Shown: positions 1 through 7,921 of the stretch, in pieces | How positions within the stretch are numbered: position 1 is the stretch's first letter | Layout of the letters: each line of letters begins with the position of its first letter | NCBI GenBank assembly: GCA_007124575.1 | Contig: SLEW01000271.1 | Coordinates: 1 to 16,333 of the forward strand | DNA: 16,333 bases | Direction of reading: 5' to 3' | From: Bacteroidales bacterium | GTDB taxonomy: Bacteria; Bacteroidota; Bacteroidia; Bacteroidales; UBA7960 | Notes under the pieces: generated by a model | The model's input: only the letters and a program-made list of their open reading frames with translations | Database searches by the model: none | Told to the model about the DNA's origin: nothing | Position numbers and translations under genes: made by a program

Positions 1-2021
1 AGGTGGCCTATATTCAGTTCGCTGAAGGGGAATACTGGCGTGAGATGGCCCGCAGGACCACTACCCGGTATGCGACGATAGAAGCGATTCGTGGCGACAT
101 ATATGCTGATGACGGCAGCTTGCTGGCTACCAGTGTTCCAGTGTATGAAATTCGAATGGACCTGAGTAATACTGTAACTTCCGATGATCTGTTTTACAGC
201 CAGGTTGATTCGCTGGCTAACGAGCTATCCCGTCTCTTTCGCGATCGTACAGCTGCACAATACCGTGCAGCATTAGTAAGGGCTCGCCGTCAGCAGCAAA
301 GGTATTTCCTGGTAAAACGTCATGTGAGCTGGGGTGAGCTCAGAAAACTCAGGCAGTTTCCATTATTCCGCCTGGGCCAATATGGAGGCGGCCTCATCGT
401 AGAACAACACAGCAGGCGTGAGATGCCTTACAGGAATCTGGCCGCGCGTACCATAGGATATGAGCGTGAAGGTGTTTACGTAGGTCTGGAGGGTGCTTAC
501 CGGGACTACCTGGAGGGCATTGAAGGCAAACGACTGGAAAGGCGGGCTGGTGGTGGCACATGGATGCCAGTAAGTGATCAGAACGAAATACAGCCTCAAA
601 ACGGGCAAGACCTTGTGACCACAATCAACATAAGAATTCAGGACATTGCTGAAGAGGCGCTGCGAAGACAACTATCACGATTCAGGGCCACGAATGGTAC
701 AGCTGTGGTAATGGAAGTCAGCACCGGCAAAATAAAGGCTGTTTCCAATCTGAGCCGAAACGAACGAACAGGAACCTACGCAGAATCATATAATTATGCG
801 ATTGGACAAAGCGCTGAGCCAGGCTCCACATTTAAGCTTCCGGTGCTCCTTGCAGCCATGCAGGATGGAGTAGTAACCCCGCATGACAGCATTGACGCAC
901 GCGACGGGCAAATAACCTATTATGGCCGAACCATGCGTGATGTGGGTGACGAAGAACATGGCGTAATTACGGTACAGGAAGCTTTTGAAATCTCTTCCAA
1001 TGTAGCTGTATCACAAATTATATATAACGCCTACAAAGATAATCCGCAACAATTTATTGACAGGTTAAAAAATATGCACCTGCATAATAAACTGAACCTG
1101 GAAATTACCGGAGAAGGATCACCACTGATACGCGACGTGGGAGACCAGGGGTGGTCAAGGCTTTCGCTGCCATGGATGTCTATCGGATACGAGGTGTCTT
1201 TCACACCATTGCAGATACTGACATTTTATAATGCCATTGCCAATAATGGCCGTATGATGAAGCCGATGTTTGTTGAAGAGATAAGGCAATCGGGCCGCAC
1301 AGTGAAAAAGCTCTCACCAACTGTGATTAACAGATCAGTCGCCAGCAGACAGCAAGTTACCTATGCCCGGCAAATGTTGCGGGGAGTGGTGGAAAACGGT
1401 ACAGGAAAGAATATAAACACCTCACATTATACCATAGCAGGCAAAACGGGAACAGCACAGGTGGCAGACTCAGGCCTTGGTTATCATACAGGCTCGGGTG
1501 TACAACACCGGGCAAGCTTCGTAGGTTACTTCCCGGCTAAGGAGCCAAAGTACAGCTGCATCGTGGTTGTTAACAGGCCGCGCGGATTTATCGTTACCGG
1601 AAGCCAGGTAGCAGCACCCGTGTTCAAAGAAATAGCCGATAAAATGTTTGCAGCACGGATGTTTAAGCCCGACCTGTTGCCCACGGCACCTGTGGTTGCC
1701 TCACTGCCAAGGCTTCGAAATACCTTCCCCGAAGATGCGAAGCAAATATATGAAGCTTTGGGCGCTTACATTATTAATGAAGCCAACAGCTCCCTGGTTG
1801 AAACAAGGGTGACCTCAGATACCGTGGAGTTCAGAGAAAGAGAAATTATTGAAAACCTGGTTCCCAATGTTGAAGGAATGGCTATCAGTGATGCCCTATA
1901 TGTTCTGGAAAATGCAGGCCTCAGGGTCTTATTCAGAGGCAGAGGCACGGTGAGAAGCCAAAACCCGAGAGCAGGAACGAGGATAAGAAAAGGCAGCACA
2001 ATAGAACTGGATTTGTCATAA
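1..2021 (+). CDS. ftsI: Septal peptidoglycan transpeptidase FtsI (PBP3) with C-terminal PASTA domain, 5' end missing
   Basis: Class B penicillin-binding protein that cross-links new peptidoglycan at the division septum, anchored in the inner membrane and working with FtsW. The reading frame is open from the first complete codon at position 3, where a GTG happens to lie. The first residues (VAYIQFAEGEYW) match the stretch just after the transmembrane helix in Bacteroidota FtsI, so the cytoplasmic tail and membrane helix lie outside the window. Counting that GTG as residue 1: a dimerisation domain with an RGDIYADDGSLLA motif comes first. The transpeptidase domain follows, with the serine motif STFK (S275, K278), SSN at 331-333 and KTGT at 481-484, so all three catalytic motifs are intact. 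A PASTA domain spans about 617-671. Its stop is 18 nt before murE. Identification is secure; the true start cannot be given. Confidence 0.95.
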   Translation, partial: VAYIQFAEGEYWREMARRTTTRYATIEAIRGDIYADDGSLLATSVPVYEIRMDLSNTVTSDDLFYSQVDSLANELSRLFRDRTAAQYRAALVRARRQQQRYFLVKRHVSWGELRKLRQFPLFRLGQYGGGLIVEQHSRREMPYRNLAARTIGYEREGVYVGLEGAYRDYLEGIEGKRLERRAGGGTWMPVSDQNEIQPQNGQDLVTTINIRIQDIAEEALRRQLSRFRATNGTAVVMEVSTGKIKAVSNLSRNERTGTYAESYNYAIGQSAEPGSTFKLPVLLAAMQDGVVTPHDSIDARDGQITYYGRTMRDVGDEEHGVITVQEAFEISSNVAVSQIIYNAYKDNPQQFIDRLKNMHLHNKLNLEITGEGSPLIRDVGDQGWSRLSLPWMSIGYEVSFTPLQILTFYNAIANNGRMMKPMFVEEIRQSGRTVKKLSPTVINRSVASRQQVTYARQMLRGVVENGTGKNINTSHYTIAGKTGTAQVADSGLGYHTGSGVQHRASFVGYFPAKEPKYSCIVVVNRPRGFIVTGSQVAAPVFKEIADKMFAARMFKPDLLPTAPVVASLPRLRNTFPEDAKQIYEALGAYIINEANSSLVETRVTSDTVEFREREIIENLVPNVEGMAISDALYVLENAGLRVLFRGRGTVRSQNPRAGTRIRKGSTIELDLS

Positions 2022-2039
2022 ACCCAAAAGCACAAAAGA

Positions 2040-3503
2040 ATGATAAAAAACCTGGCTGATATTATATACAAAACAGGCATCAGGGAAACATACGGCGATG
2101 TCCGGGCAAACATTCACGGCATCACGGCTGACAGCCGCCGGGTTAAACCCGGTTATTTGTTTATAGCCATAAAAGGACATACTGCCGACGGACATCAGTT
2201 TATAGACCAGGCCCTGCAGCAAGGTGCGCGCGCCGTGTTATGTCAACAAATCCCCTCTTTAAAAAATAATGATGTCACATATATAGAAGTCGCTGACAGC
2301 CGCAAAGCCCTGGGCCAGGTGGCAACAAACTATTTTGACAACCCAACGGAGAAAATCAAAACTATCGGCATCACCGGAACGAACGGAAAAACAACCGTGG
2401 CATACTTGCTTTATAAGGTCTTTGGCAAGCTGGGTCATACCTGTGGGTTAATATCCACCATAGGCAACCGCATCGGAAACAGAATGCTCGATACAGCATA
2501 TACCACCCCAGACCCCATTACCCTCAACAGCCTGCTATGCGATATGGTAAACGACGGTTGTGATTATGCGTTTATGGAAGTAAGCTCTCATGCCCTCGAC
2601 CAGGAGCGTGTTGAAGGCCTGCGTTTTTCTGGAGCCATATTCACCAACATCAGCCACGACCACCTGGACTATCACAAGGGCTTTAAGGAATATCTCAAGA
2701 CAAAGCAACGCCTTTTCGGCATGCTGGACAAGCAAGCATTTGCATTAACCAACCTGGATGATAAAAACGGAATGATCATCACGCAAAACAGCAAGGTGAA
2801 AGCCAATACATACAGCCTTAAGGCTATAGCCGATTTTAAGGGCAAACTTCTGGAAAACACCTTTGCAGGGCTGCATCTGATGATAGATGGTCACGAAGTA
2901 TGGTGCAAGCTTACCGGCACTTTCAATGCCTATAATGTACTCGCGGTTTATGGGGCAGGACGCATCCTGGGAAAAGACACCGGTGAACTGCTGACAAGCA
3001 TCTCCGGTTGCGAAGCTCCTGAAGGCCGCTTTGATTACTTTACCGGGAAAGACAACATCATCGGCATCATCGACTATGCCCACACCCCGGATGCACTGCA
3101 AAATGTGATGAACAACATACAAGATCTAAGGGGCAAGCACGAAAAGCTGATCACCGTGATAGGATGTGGCGGCGACCGCGACAAAACGAAACGCGCGCCC
3201 ATGGCTGCCATCGCCGCAAATTACAGCGATCAGGTCATCTTTACCAGTGACAACCCCCGCTTCGAAGACCCGGAAGCCATCATCCGGGACATGATCAAAG
3301 GCCTTGAACTTGACCCCACGATGAAAAACAAATATATCACCATCACAGACAGGAAGGAAGCCATGAAAATTGCACGGGTAATGGCAAGAAATAATGACAT
3401 CGTGCTGGTGGCAGGGAAAGGCCATGAAAAATACCAGGAGATAAAAGGAAAAAAGTTACCCTTTGATGATAAAGCCATTTTGCAGGAACTTTTAAACAAG
3501 TAA
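2040..3503 (+). CDS. murE: UDP-MurNAc-L-Ala-D-Glu:meso-diaminopimelate ligase MurE
   Basis: Cytoplasmic ATP-dependent ligase that adds the third residue of the stem peptide. The 487 residues match the usual family length and three-domain layout: N-terminal UDP-MurNAc-binding domain with an SRRVKPG-type loop, central ATPase domain with the P-loop GTNGKTT at 113-119, and C-terminal ligase domain. The lysine that is carbamylated in this family appears as K222 in TKQRLF. DNPR at 404-407, within DNPRFEDP, is the motif that reads meso-diaminopimelate; lysine-adding MurE enzymes have a different residue in place of the arginine. I therefore infer DAP-type peptidoglycan. The ATG at 2040 gives the expected N-terminus. 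It lies 18 nt after ftsI and its stop is 2 nt before mraY, so co-transcription and translational coupling with mraY are likely. Confidence 0.96.
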   Translation: MIKNLADIIYKTGIRETYGDVRANIHGITADSRRVKPGYLFIAIKGHTADGHQFIDQALQQGARAVLCQQIPSLKNNDVTYIEVADSRKALGQVATNYFDNPTEKIKTIGITGTNGKTTVAYLLYKVFGKLGHTCGLISTIGNRIGNRMLDTAYTTPDPITLNSLLCDMVNDGCDYAFMEVSSHALDQERVEGLRFSGAIFTNISHDHLDYHKGFKEYLKTKQRLFGMLDKQAFALTNLDDKNGMIITQNSKVKANTYSLKAIADFKGKLLENTFAGLHLMIDGHEVWCKLTGTFNAYNVLAVYGAGRILGKDTGELLTSISGCEAPEGRFDYFTGKDNIIGIIDYAHTPDALQNVMNNIQDLRGKHEKLITVIGCGGDRDKTKRAPMAAIAANYSDQVIFTSDNPRFEDPEAIIRDMIKGLELDPTMKNKYITITDRKEAMKIARVMARNNDIVLVAGKGHEKYQEIKGKKLPFDDKAILQELLNK

Positions 3504-3505
3504 CC

Positions 3506-4762
3506 ATGCTGTACACGCTTTTTGAATATCTTGATCAGGCATACGATATTCCCGGCACAGGGGTGTTTCAGTACATCTCGTTCAGGGCCGGTATGGCTCT
3601 CATCGTATCTCTTTTTGTGACCATGATCACCGGAAAACGGATCATCAGCTTCCTTCAGAAAAAACAAGTAGGTGAATCGATACGTGACCTGGGTCTGGCA
3701 GGGCAAACAAGCAAAGAAGGAACACCAACCATGGGTGGTCTGATCATCATAGCTGCCATCGTCCTCCCCACGCTGCTTTTTGCAAGGCTCGACAATATTT
3801 ATATCATCCTCATGCTGATATCCACCATATGGCTGGGTGCCATTGGCTTTATCGATGATTACATCAAAGTTTTCAGAAAAGATAAGAAAGGGCTGCATGG
3901 CTGGTTTAAAATAATCGGACAAATCACCCTGGGGATTATCGTGGGAGCCACGCTGTTTTTTCACGAAGGTGTGGTTATAAGAGAAAAACCTGACCTGCCC
4001 CAGGAAATAACCACGACAAATGACTTGCTTGAAATGGATGGCCTTGTCAGAGCTGATTCTCCATTTCCTCTTGAGTCAGAAAAATCAACAAAGACAACAA
4101 TTCCATTCGTTAAAGACAATGAATTCGATTATTCGCGCCTGATTGCTTTCATGGGCGAAAACTATGAAAAATGGGCGTTTTTGATCTTTATCCCCATTGT
4201 CATCCTGATTATCACCGCAGTGTCTAACGCAGCCAATATCACAGATGGCCTGGATGGCCTGGCCACAGGCACCTCTGCCATCATTGGAGTAACCCTTGGA
4301 GTGCTTGCTTATGTGTCAGGCAATGTTCTTTTTGCCGATTATCTCAACATCATGTATATCCCACACACCGGCGAGCTGGTGGTCTTTATCGCGGCATTTG
4401 TGGGCGCATGCATAGGCTTCCTCTGGTATAACTCCTACCCTGCACAAGTCTTTATGGGAGATACCGGCAGCCTGTCACTCGGCGGAATAATTGCCGTATT
4501 TGCCATTGTGATACGAAAAGAGCTGTTAATCCCCATACTGTGCGGGATATTTTTTGTGGAAAGCCTTTCCGTAATCTTCCAGGTGACATGGTTTAAATTT
4601 ACTAAAAGGAGATTTGGCGAAGGCAGAAGAATTTTCAGAATGGCCCCCCTGCATCACCATTACCAGATGAAGGGACTGCATGAGGCAAAGATCGTACAAA
4701 GGTTCTTTATCGTTGGGATCATCCTGGCAGTATTCTCAGTCATCACACTAAAGCTAAGATAA
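3506..4762 (+). CDS. mraY: Phospho-MurNAc-pentapeptide translocase MraY
   Basis: Polytopic inner-membrane enzyme that transfers phospho-MurNAc-pentapeptide from UDP to undecaprenyl phosphate, making lipid I. The family signatures are all present: GTPTMGG early in the protein, the catalytic aspartate pair D117-D118 in IDDYIK, NITDGLDG at 244-251, FMGDTGSLSLGG, and the histidine cluster H383-H385 in PLHHHYQMKG. At 418 residues it is longer than the roughly 360 of the E. coli enzyme. The excess is a hydrophilic, charged segment at about residues 153-222 between two membrane helices, probably facing the periplasm; enlarged loops here occur in Bacteroidota MraY. The start is 2 nt after the murE stop. 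Downstream, 145 nt separate it from the murD fragment, unusually long for this cluster. Confidence 0.96.
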   Translation: MLYTLFEYLDQAYDIPGTGVFQYISFRAGMALIVSLFVTMITGKRIISFLQKKQVGESIRDLGLAGQTSKEGTPTMGGLIIIAAIVLPTLLFARLDNIYIILMLISTIWLGAIGFIDDYIKVFRKDKKGLHGWFKIIGQITLGIIVGATLFFHEGVVIREKPDLPQEITTTNDLLEMDGLVRADSPFPLESEKSTKTTIPFVKDNEFDYSRLIAFMGENYEKWAFLIFIPIVILIITAVSNAANITDGLDGLATGTSAIIGVTLGVLAYVSGNVLFADYLNIMYIPHTGELVVFIAAFVGACIGFLWYNSYPAQVFMGDTGSLSLGGIIAVFAIVIRKELLIPILCGIFFVESLSVIFQVTWFKFTKRRFGEGRRIFRMAPLHHHYQMKGLHEAKIVQRFFIVGIILAVFSVITLKLR

Positions 4763-4907
4763 ATGCCAATCATGAAGAGATCAAGCCTACACCATAAACA
4801 AGGGGCAGGTCATATAAATGGAGAAGTGGCAGGTACAGCACTTTGACGGTATGCCAAAAAACAAAGATTAGCAACAGAAAAAAAGACAATACACAATACA
4901 ATTCATT
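4763..4907 (+). other. Non-coding stretch where the 5' part of murD should be; possible decayed murD start
   Basis: This 145-bp region lies exactly where the MurD N-terminal and central domains would be expected. An ATG at 4763 directly abuts the mraY stop (TAAATG) and opens a 27-codon frame that ends with TGA at 4844. From its second ATG (4772) that frame starts MKR and then contains QGAG and GTAL, faintly like the MurD start (MKR...LGAGESGVGTAIL). It is in a different frame from the surviving fragment, and the resemblance is too weak to prove homology. The rest is A-rich, with stops in all forward frames. A 7-bp direct repeat GGCAGGT occurs at 4804-4810 and 4828-4834. I see no Bacteroidota -7 box (TAnnTTTG) and no insertion-sequence ends. 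Confidence 0.35.
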
Positions 4908-5456
4908 ATGGATCTTTTGGAGAAGACATTAAAAGAGCGCGGGAATATATACAGCGGCATGGCCAGAACCATTTCGTCGAGACTAATTGACGTGCGAAAA
5001 GAAGGGATCAAAAGCAGCTTCAATGGCTTTCAGAACCAGGCGCACCGGCTTGAGGAAGTGGCATGCATAAAAGGCATAAGCTTTATCAACGACAGCAAGG
5101 CCACCAATGTGAATGCGGCGTGGTTTGCACTCGAAAGCCAGATGATGCCAGTGATATGGATTGCAGGGGGCCAGGATGCAGGGAATGATTACTCCCAGCT
5201 TTTCCCGCTGGTCAGACAAAAAGTAAAATCCATCATTTGCCTGGCTGCCGATGGCACCAACCTGAAGCAACAGTTTAGTCATATCAAATCCCCAATCATG
5301 GAAGCTCAAAACATGATAGCAGCAGTGAATAAGGCATATGAGCTAGGGCGCCAGGGAGATGTTGTGCTTCTTTCACCGGCATGTCCGAGTTTTGATCTGT
5401 TTGAAAATTATGCTGACAGAGGAGATCAGTTCAGAAATGTTGTGTATGCATTGTAA
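4908..5456 (+). CDS. murD: Truncated MurD (UDP-MurNAc-L-Ala:D-Glu ligase): C-terminal domain only, probable pseudogene or split gene
   Basis: Full MurD is a cytoplasmic ligase of about 440-450 residues that adds D-glutamate to UDP-MurNAc-L-Ala. This frame has only 182 codons, corresponding to the end of the central domain plus the C-terminal domain. The preserved part is convincing: HRLE at 46-49, NDSKATN at 61-67 (the Lys/Thr motif contacting substrate), IAGGQDAGNDYS, and SPACPSFDLFENYADRGDQF near the end (SPAC at 156-159). The UDP-binding Rossmann fold and the GxxGKT ATP-binding domain are absent, so it cannot be an active ligase alone. Residues 8-18 (LKERGNIYSGM) align with the usual LKGKHNxYNxM but have lost the conserved Gly and His. 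The ATG at 4908 is the only reasonable start; an in-frame TAG lies upstream at 4869. Whether it is translated is unknown. Family assignment is firm from the position between mraY and ftsW and from the motifs. Confidence 0.88.
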   Translation: MDLLEKTLKERGNIYSGMARTISSRLIDVRKEGIKSSFNGFQNQAHRLEEVACIKGISFINDSKATNVNAAWFALESQMMPVIWIAGGQDAGNDYSQLFPLVRQKVKSIICLAADGTNLKQQFSHIKSPIMEAQNMIAAVNKAYELGRQGDVVLLSPACPSFDLFENYADRGDQFRNVVYAL

Positions 5457-5459
5457 CAT

Positions 5460-5497
5460 GGTGGTGGCCTGATGGCAAGGTTTGCCATGAATCCACC
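5460..5497 (+). other. Nested inverted repeat (hairpin) between murD fragment and ftsW
   Basis: An inner 7-bp perfect stem pairs ATGGCAA (5472-5478) with TTGCCAT (5482-5488) across a 3-nt loop. A second stem pairs GGTGG (5463-5467, or 5460-5464) with CCACC (5493-5497). It begins 3-6 nt after the murD stop and is not followed by a T-run, so it does not look like an intrinsic terminator. It could act in mRNA processing or stability between the cistrons; that role is inference from position only. Confidence 0.45.
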
Positions 5498-5518
5498 CGT
5501 AAAATCACAGCCAAACGC

Positions 5519-6700
5519 ATGCAAAAGATATTGACAAATTTCAAAGGTGATCGCACCATATGGGTGGTGGTTGTATTCCTGTATATTGTATCGATACTGG
5601 CCGTGTATAGTTCCACAGGTTCGCTTGCCTATCGTTTCCGCGCGGGCAACACAGAGTATTATCTTTTCAAGCATGCGATCATTACAGCATTTGGTCTCGC
5701 TCTGATGTACCTGGCACACAATGTCAGGTATCCGAATTACTCGCGTATTTCTCAGCTGGCCTTTTTTGTTGCGATACCGTTGCTCATCTTTACATTGATC
5801 CGCGGAACCACGATACATGAGGCCAATCGCTGGATCACCCTGCCCATTGTCAACATTAGTTTTCAAAGTTCTGACTTCGCCAAACTGGCGCTCATCATGT
5901 ACCTGGCCAGGATTTTAACCAGGAAACAGGAGTTCATTAAAGACCTCCATAGCGCATTCCTGCCGGCTGTGATCCCTGTCTTGCTGATATGTGTTCTGAT
6001 CCTGCCGGCCAACTTCTCCACAGCTGCCATATTATTTACCACGTGCATCGTTCTGATGTTCATCGCCAGGGTCAGGATACGGTATATTATGGCCCTCATA
6101 GGCATAAGCATTGTCGGGGCTGCACTGTTCGTTACGATAATGATGGCTCTGCCGGAAAGCGGGAGGGCCGTGACCTGGCAAAACAGGATCAACACTTACA
6201 TCAACAAGGACCAAGGGGATACTTATCAGGCCGACCAGGCAAAAATTGCCATTGCCAGCGGAGGACTTATAGGTAAGATGCCGGGAAATTCCACTCAGCG
6301 GAATTATCTTCCGCAGGCATATTCCGACTTTATATATGCCATTATCATTGAAGAATACGGCCTCGCAGGAGGCTTCATGGTGCTGCTGTTTTACCTTATT
6401 ATCCTTTACCGTGGGATTAAAATTGCCCATAAAAGCCCGGGCACCTTTGGCGCCCTTCTGGCTGCAGGGCTCAGTTTTGGCCTTGTTTTTCAGGCCATGG
6501 TCAACATGGCCGTGGCAGTAAACCTGTTACCCATCACGGGGCAGCCACTGCCGTTGATAAGCATGGGGGGAACCTCGTTGTGGTTTACGAGCCTCTCACT
6601 GGGTATCATCCTGAGCGTGAGCAGGGCATCGGAACAGGAAAGAGCAAATAAGACCCGGGAAGACACACCGGAAACGTCTGCGCCAGCAAGTGGTCAATAA
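5519..6700 (+). CDS. ftsW: Septal peptidoglycan glycosyltransferase FtsW (SEDS family)
   Basis: Polytopic inner-membrane polymerase that joins lipid II into glycan strands at the septum, paired with FtsI. The 393 residues contain about ten hydrophobic segments beginning at TIWVVVVFLYIVSIL. SEDS landmarks include YSSTGS after the first helix, ANRWITLP in the extracellular part, NRINTY before the large loop, and AYSDFIYAIIIEEYG, in which D270 corresponds to the catalytic aspartate of the family (E. coli FtsW D297). The LPITGQPLPLISMGGTS stretch near the end is characteristic. A short hydrophilic tail rich in Glu, Thr and Pro follows the last helix. FtsW rather than RodA is inferred from its position between murD and murG. 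It starts 62 nt after the murD fragment and its stop is 3 nt before the first possible murG start. Confidence 0.95.
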   Translation: MQKILTNFKGDRTIWVVVVFLYIVSILAVYSSTGSLAYRFRAGNTEYYLFKHAIITAFGLALMYLAHNVRYPNYSRISQLAFFVAIPLLIFTLIRGTTIHEANRWITLPIVNISFQSSDFAKLALIMYLARILTRKQEFIKDLHSAFLPAVIPVLLICVLILPANFSTAAILFTTCIVLMFIARVRIRYIMALIGISIVGAALFVTIMMALPESGRAVTWQNRINTYINKDQGDTYQADQAKIAIASGGLIGKMPGNSTQRNYLPQAYSDFIYAIIIEEYGLAGGFMVLLFYLIILYRGIKIAHKSPGTFGALLAAGLSFGLVFQAMVNMAVAVNLLPITGQPLPLISMGGTSLWFTSLSLGIILSVSRASEQERANKTREDTPETSAPASGQ

Positions 6701-6703
6701 AGA

Positions 6704-7864
6704 ATGGAACCAATACAACACAGGACAAAGCAAATGATGCTGCAAAACACACATAAAAACCAAAACCTCAGGGTTATTATTGCCGGTGGAGGCACGGGGG
6801 GACATGTTTTCCCGGCTATCGCCATAGGTAAAGCTCTGAAAGATAAGGTTTTTGATGTGCAAATCCTTTTTGTGGGAGCCAAAAACCGAATGGAAATGCA
6901 GAAAGTCCCCGCCGCAGGCTTTCATATCATCGGATTGGACATCGCCGGATTGCAAAGAAAGCTAAGCTGGAAAAACCTTCTCCTTCCTGTAAAGGTGATT
7001 CGCAGCCTGGCAGCATCCAAACAAATCGTAAAAAGGTTTAAACCTGATGTGGTAATTGGTGTGGGCGGGTATGCAAGCGGACCGCTTATATGGGCAGCCG
7101 CCGGGCAAAAGGTGCCGGTGCTGCTCCAGGAACAAAATTCATACCCCGGGATCACAAACCGCATACTGGCCAAAAAGGCTGACAAGATTTGTGTGGCCTT
7201 CAGCAACATGGAAAAGTACTTTCCTAAAGAGAAACTCTTTATCACAGGAAACCCCGTGCGACAGGATGTCATCCAGGTCGAAGGCAAGTATGATGATGCG
7301 CTGCAATACTTTGGTTTGTCCGCAGATAAGCCTGTGGTGTTTGTTACAGGTGGCAGCCTTGGGGCAACGAGTATTAATGAAGGGGTATCCAAACACCTGG
7401 GTCATATAACAGAACAAAACATCCAGATCATATGGCAAACAGGCATATCGTATATCAGGCAGGCGCAGGAAAAGATAAAAGAGCTTGGTGTGGATGGCGT
7501 TTTTGCCAGTGCTTTCATTGACAGGATGGATTATGCATTCGCAGCAGCCGAGGTGGTGGTAAGCAGGGCGGGAGCCATTGCCGTGTCCGAAATATCTGCC
7601 GTACGAAAGCCTGCGGTGCTGGTGCCATCACCTAATGTGGCAGAAGATCATCAGACAAAAAATGCCATGGCATTGGTAAACCATCATGCGGCCATCCTTC
7701 TGAAAGACGATAAGGTGACTTCTGATTTTGGCCAGGTCATTACAGCGTTGGTTTTTGATGAAGAAAAGAAACAAAAGCTTAAAGAGAAAATTGCAGGAAT
7801 GGCCTATCGCGAGGCAGCAGATGTGATAGCCGGAATGGCCATAGGCATGATAAAAAATGCATAA
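6704..7864 (+). CDS. murG: UDP-GlcNAc:lipid I N-acetylglucosaminyltransferase MurG
   Basis: Peripheral inner-membrane GT-B glycosyltransferase that converts lipid I to lipid II on the cytoplasmic face. Motifs in order: GGGTGGH at 28-34 (lipid I side), GGYASGP, QEQNSYPGITNR, GNPVR, GGSLGA at the domain junction, WQTG, SRAGA from S287, and PSPNVAEDHQTKNA (E314, H316, Q317) in the UDP-GlcNAc site. The total of 386 residues is slightly long because about 20 residues precede the first strand (LRVIIAGGG). In-frame ATGs at 6734 and 6737 (residues 11 and 12) would give a more typical N-terminus, so the ATG at 6704 is not certain. It sits 3 nt after ftsW, and 57 nt separate its stop from murC. Confidence 0.96.
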   Translation: MEPIQHRTKQMMLQNTHKNQNLRVIIAGGGTGGHVFPAIAIGKALKDKVFDVQILFVGAKNRMEMQKVPAAGFHIIGLDIAGLQRKLSWKNLLLPVKVIRSLAASKQIVKRFKPDVVIGVGGYASGPLIWAAAGQKVPVLLQEQNSYPGITNRILAKKADKICVAFSNMEKYFPKEKLFITGNPVRQDVIQVEGKYDDALQYFGLSADKPVVFVTGGSLGATSINEGVSKHLGHITEQNIQIIWQTGISYIRQAQEKIKELGVDGVFASAFIDRMDYAFAAAEVVVSRAGAIAVSEISAVRKPAVLVPSPNVAEDHQTKNAMALVNHHAAILLKDDKVTSDFGQVITALVFDEEKKQKLKEKIAGMAYREAADVIAGMAIGMIKNA

Positions 7865-7921
7865 TGATGAAAACAGAATCGCCATGACATGCAAAGCATG
7901 GTAAAAATATCCTGAGAGCGA

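Noticed and set aside
3..5. GTG at the left edge as the start of ftsI
   Set aside because: The protein begins after the expected membrane helix, so this is an internal valine codon in a gene cut by the window edge.
3230..3964. Long minus-strand open frame (244 codons) across murE and mraY
   Set aside because: It lies wholly antisense to two confidently identified genes, and its composition (many His, Cys and Tyr) is typical of a shadow frame.
7879..7902. Short inverted repeat (ATGC-AAA-GCAT) between murG and murC
   Set aside because: A 4-bp stem with no T-run is within chance expectation.
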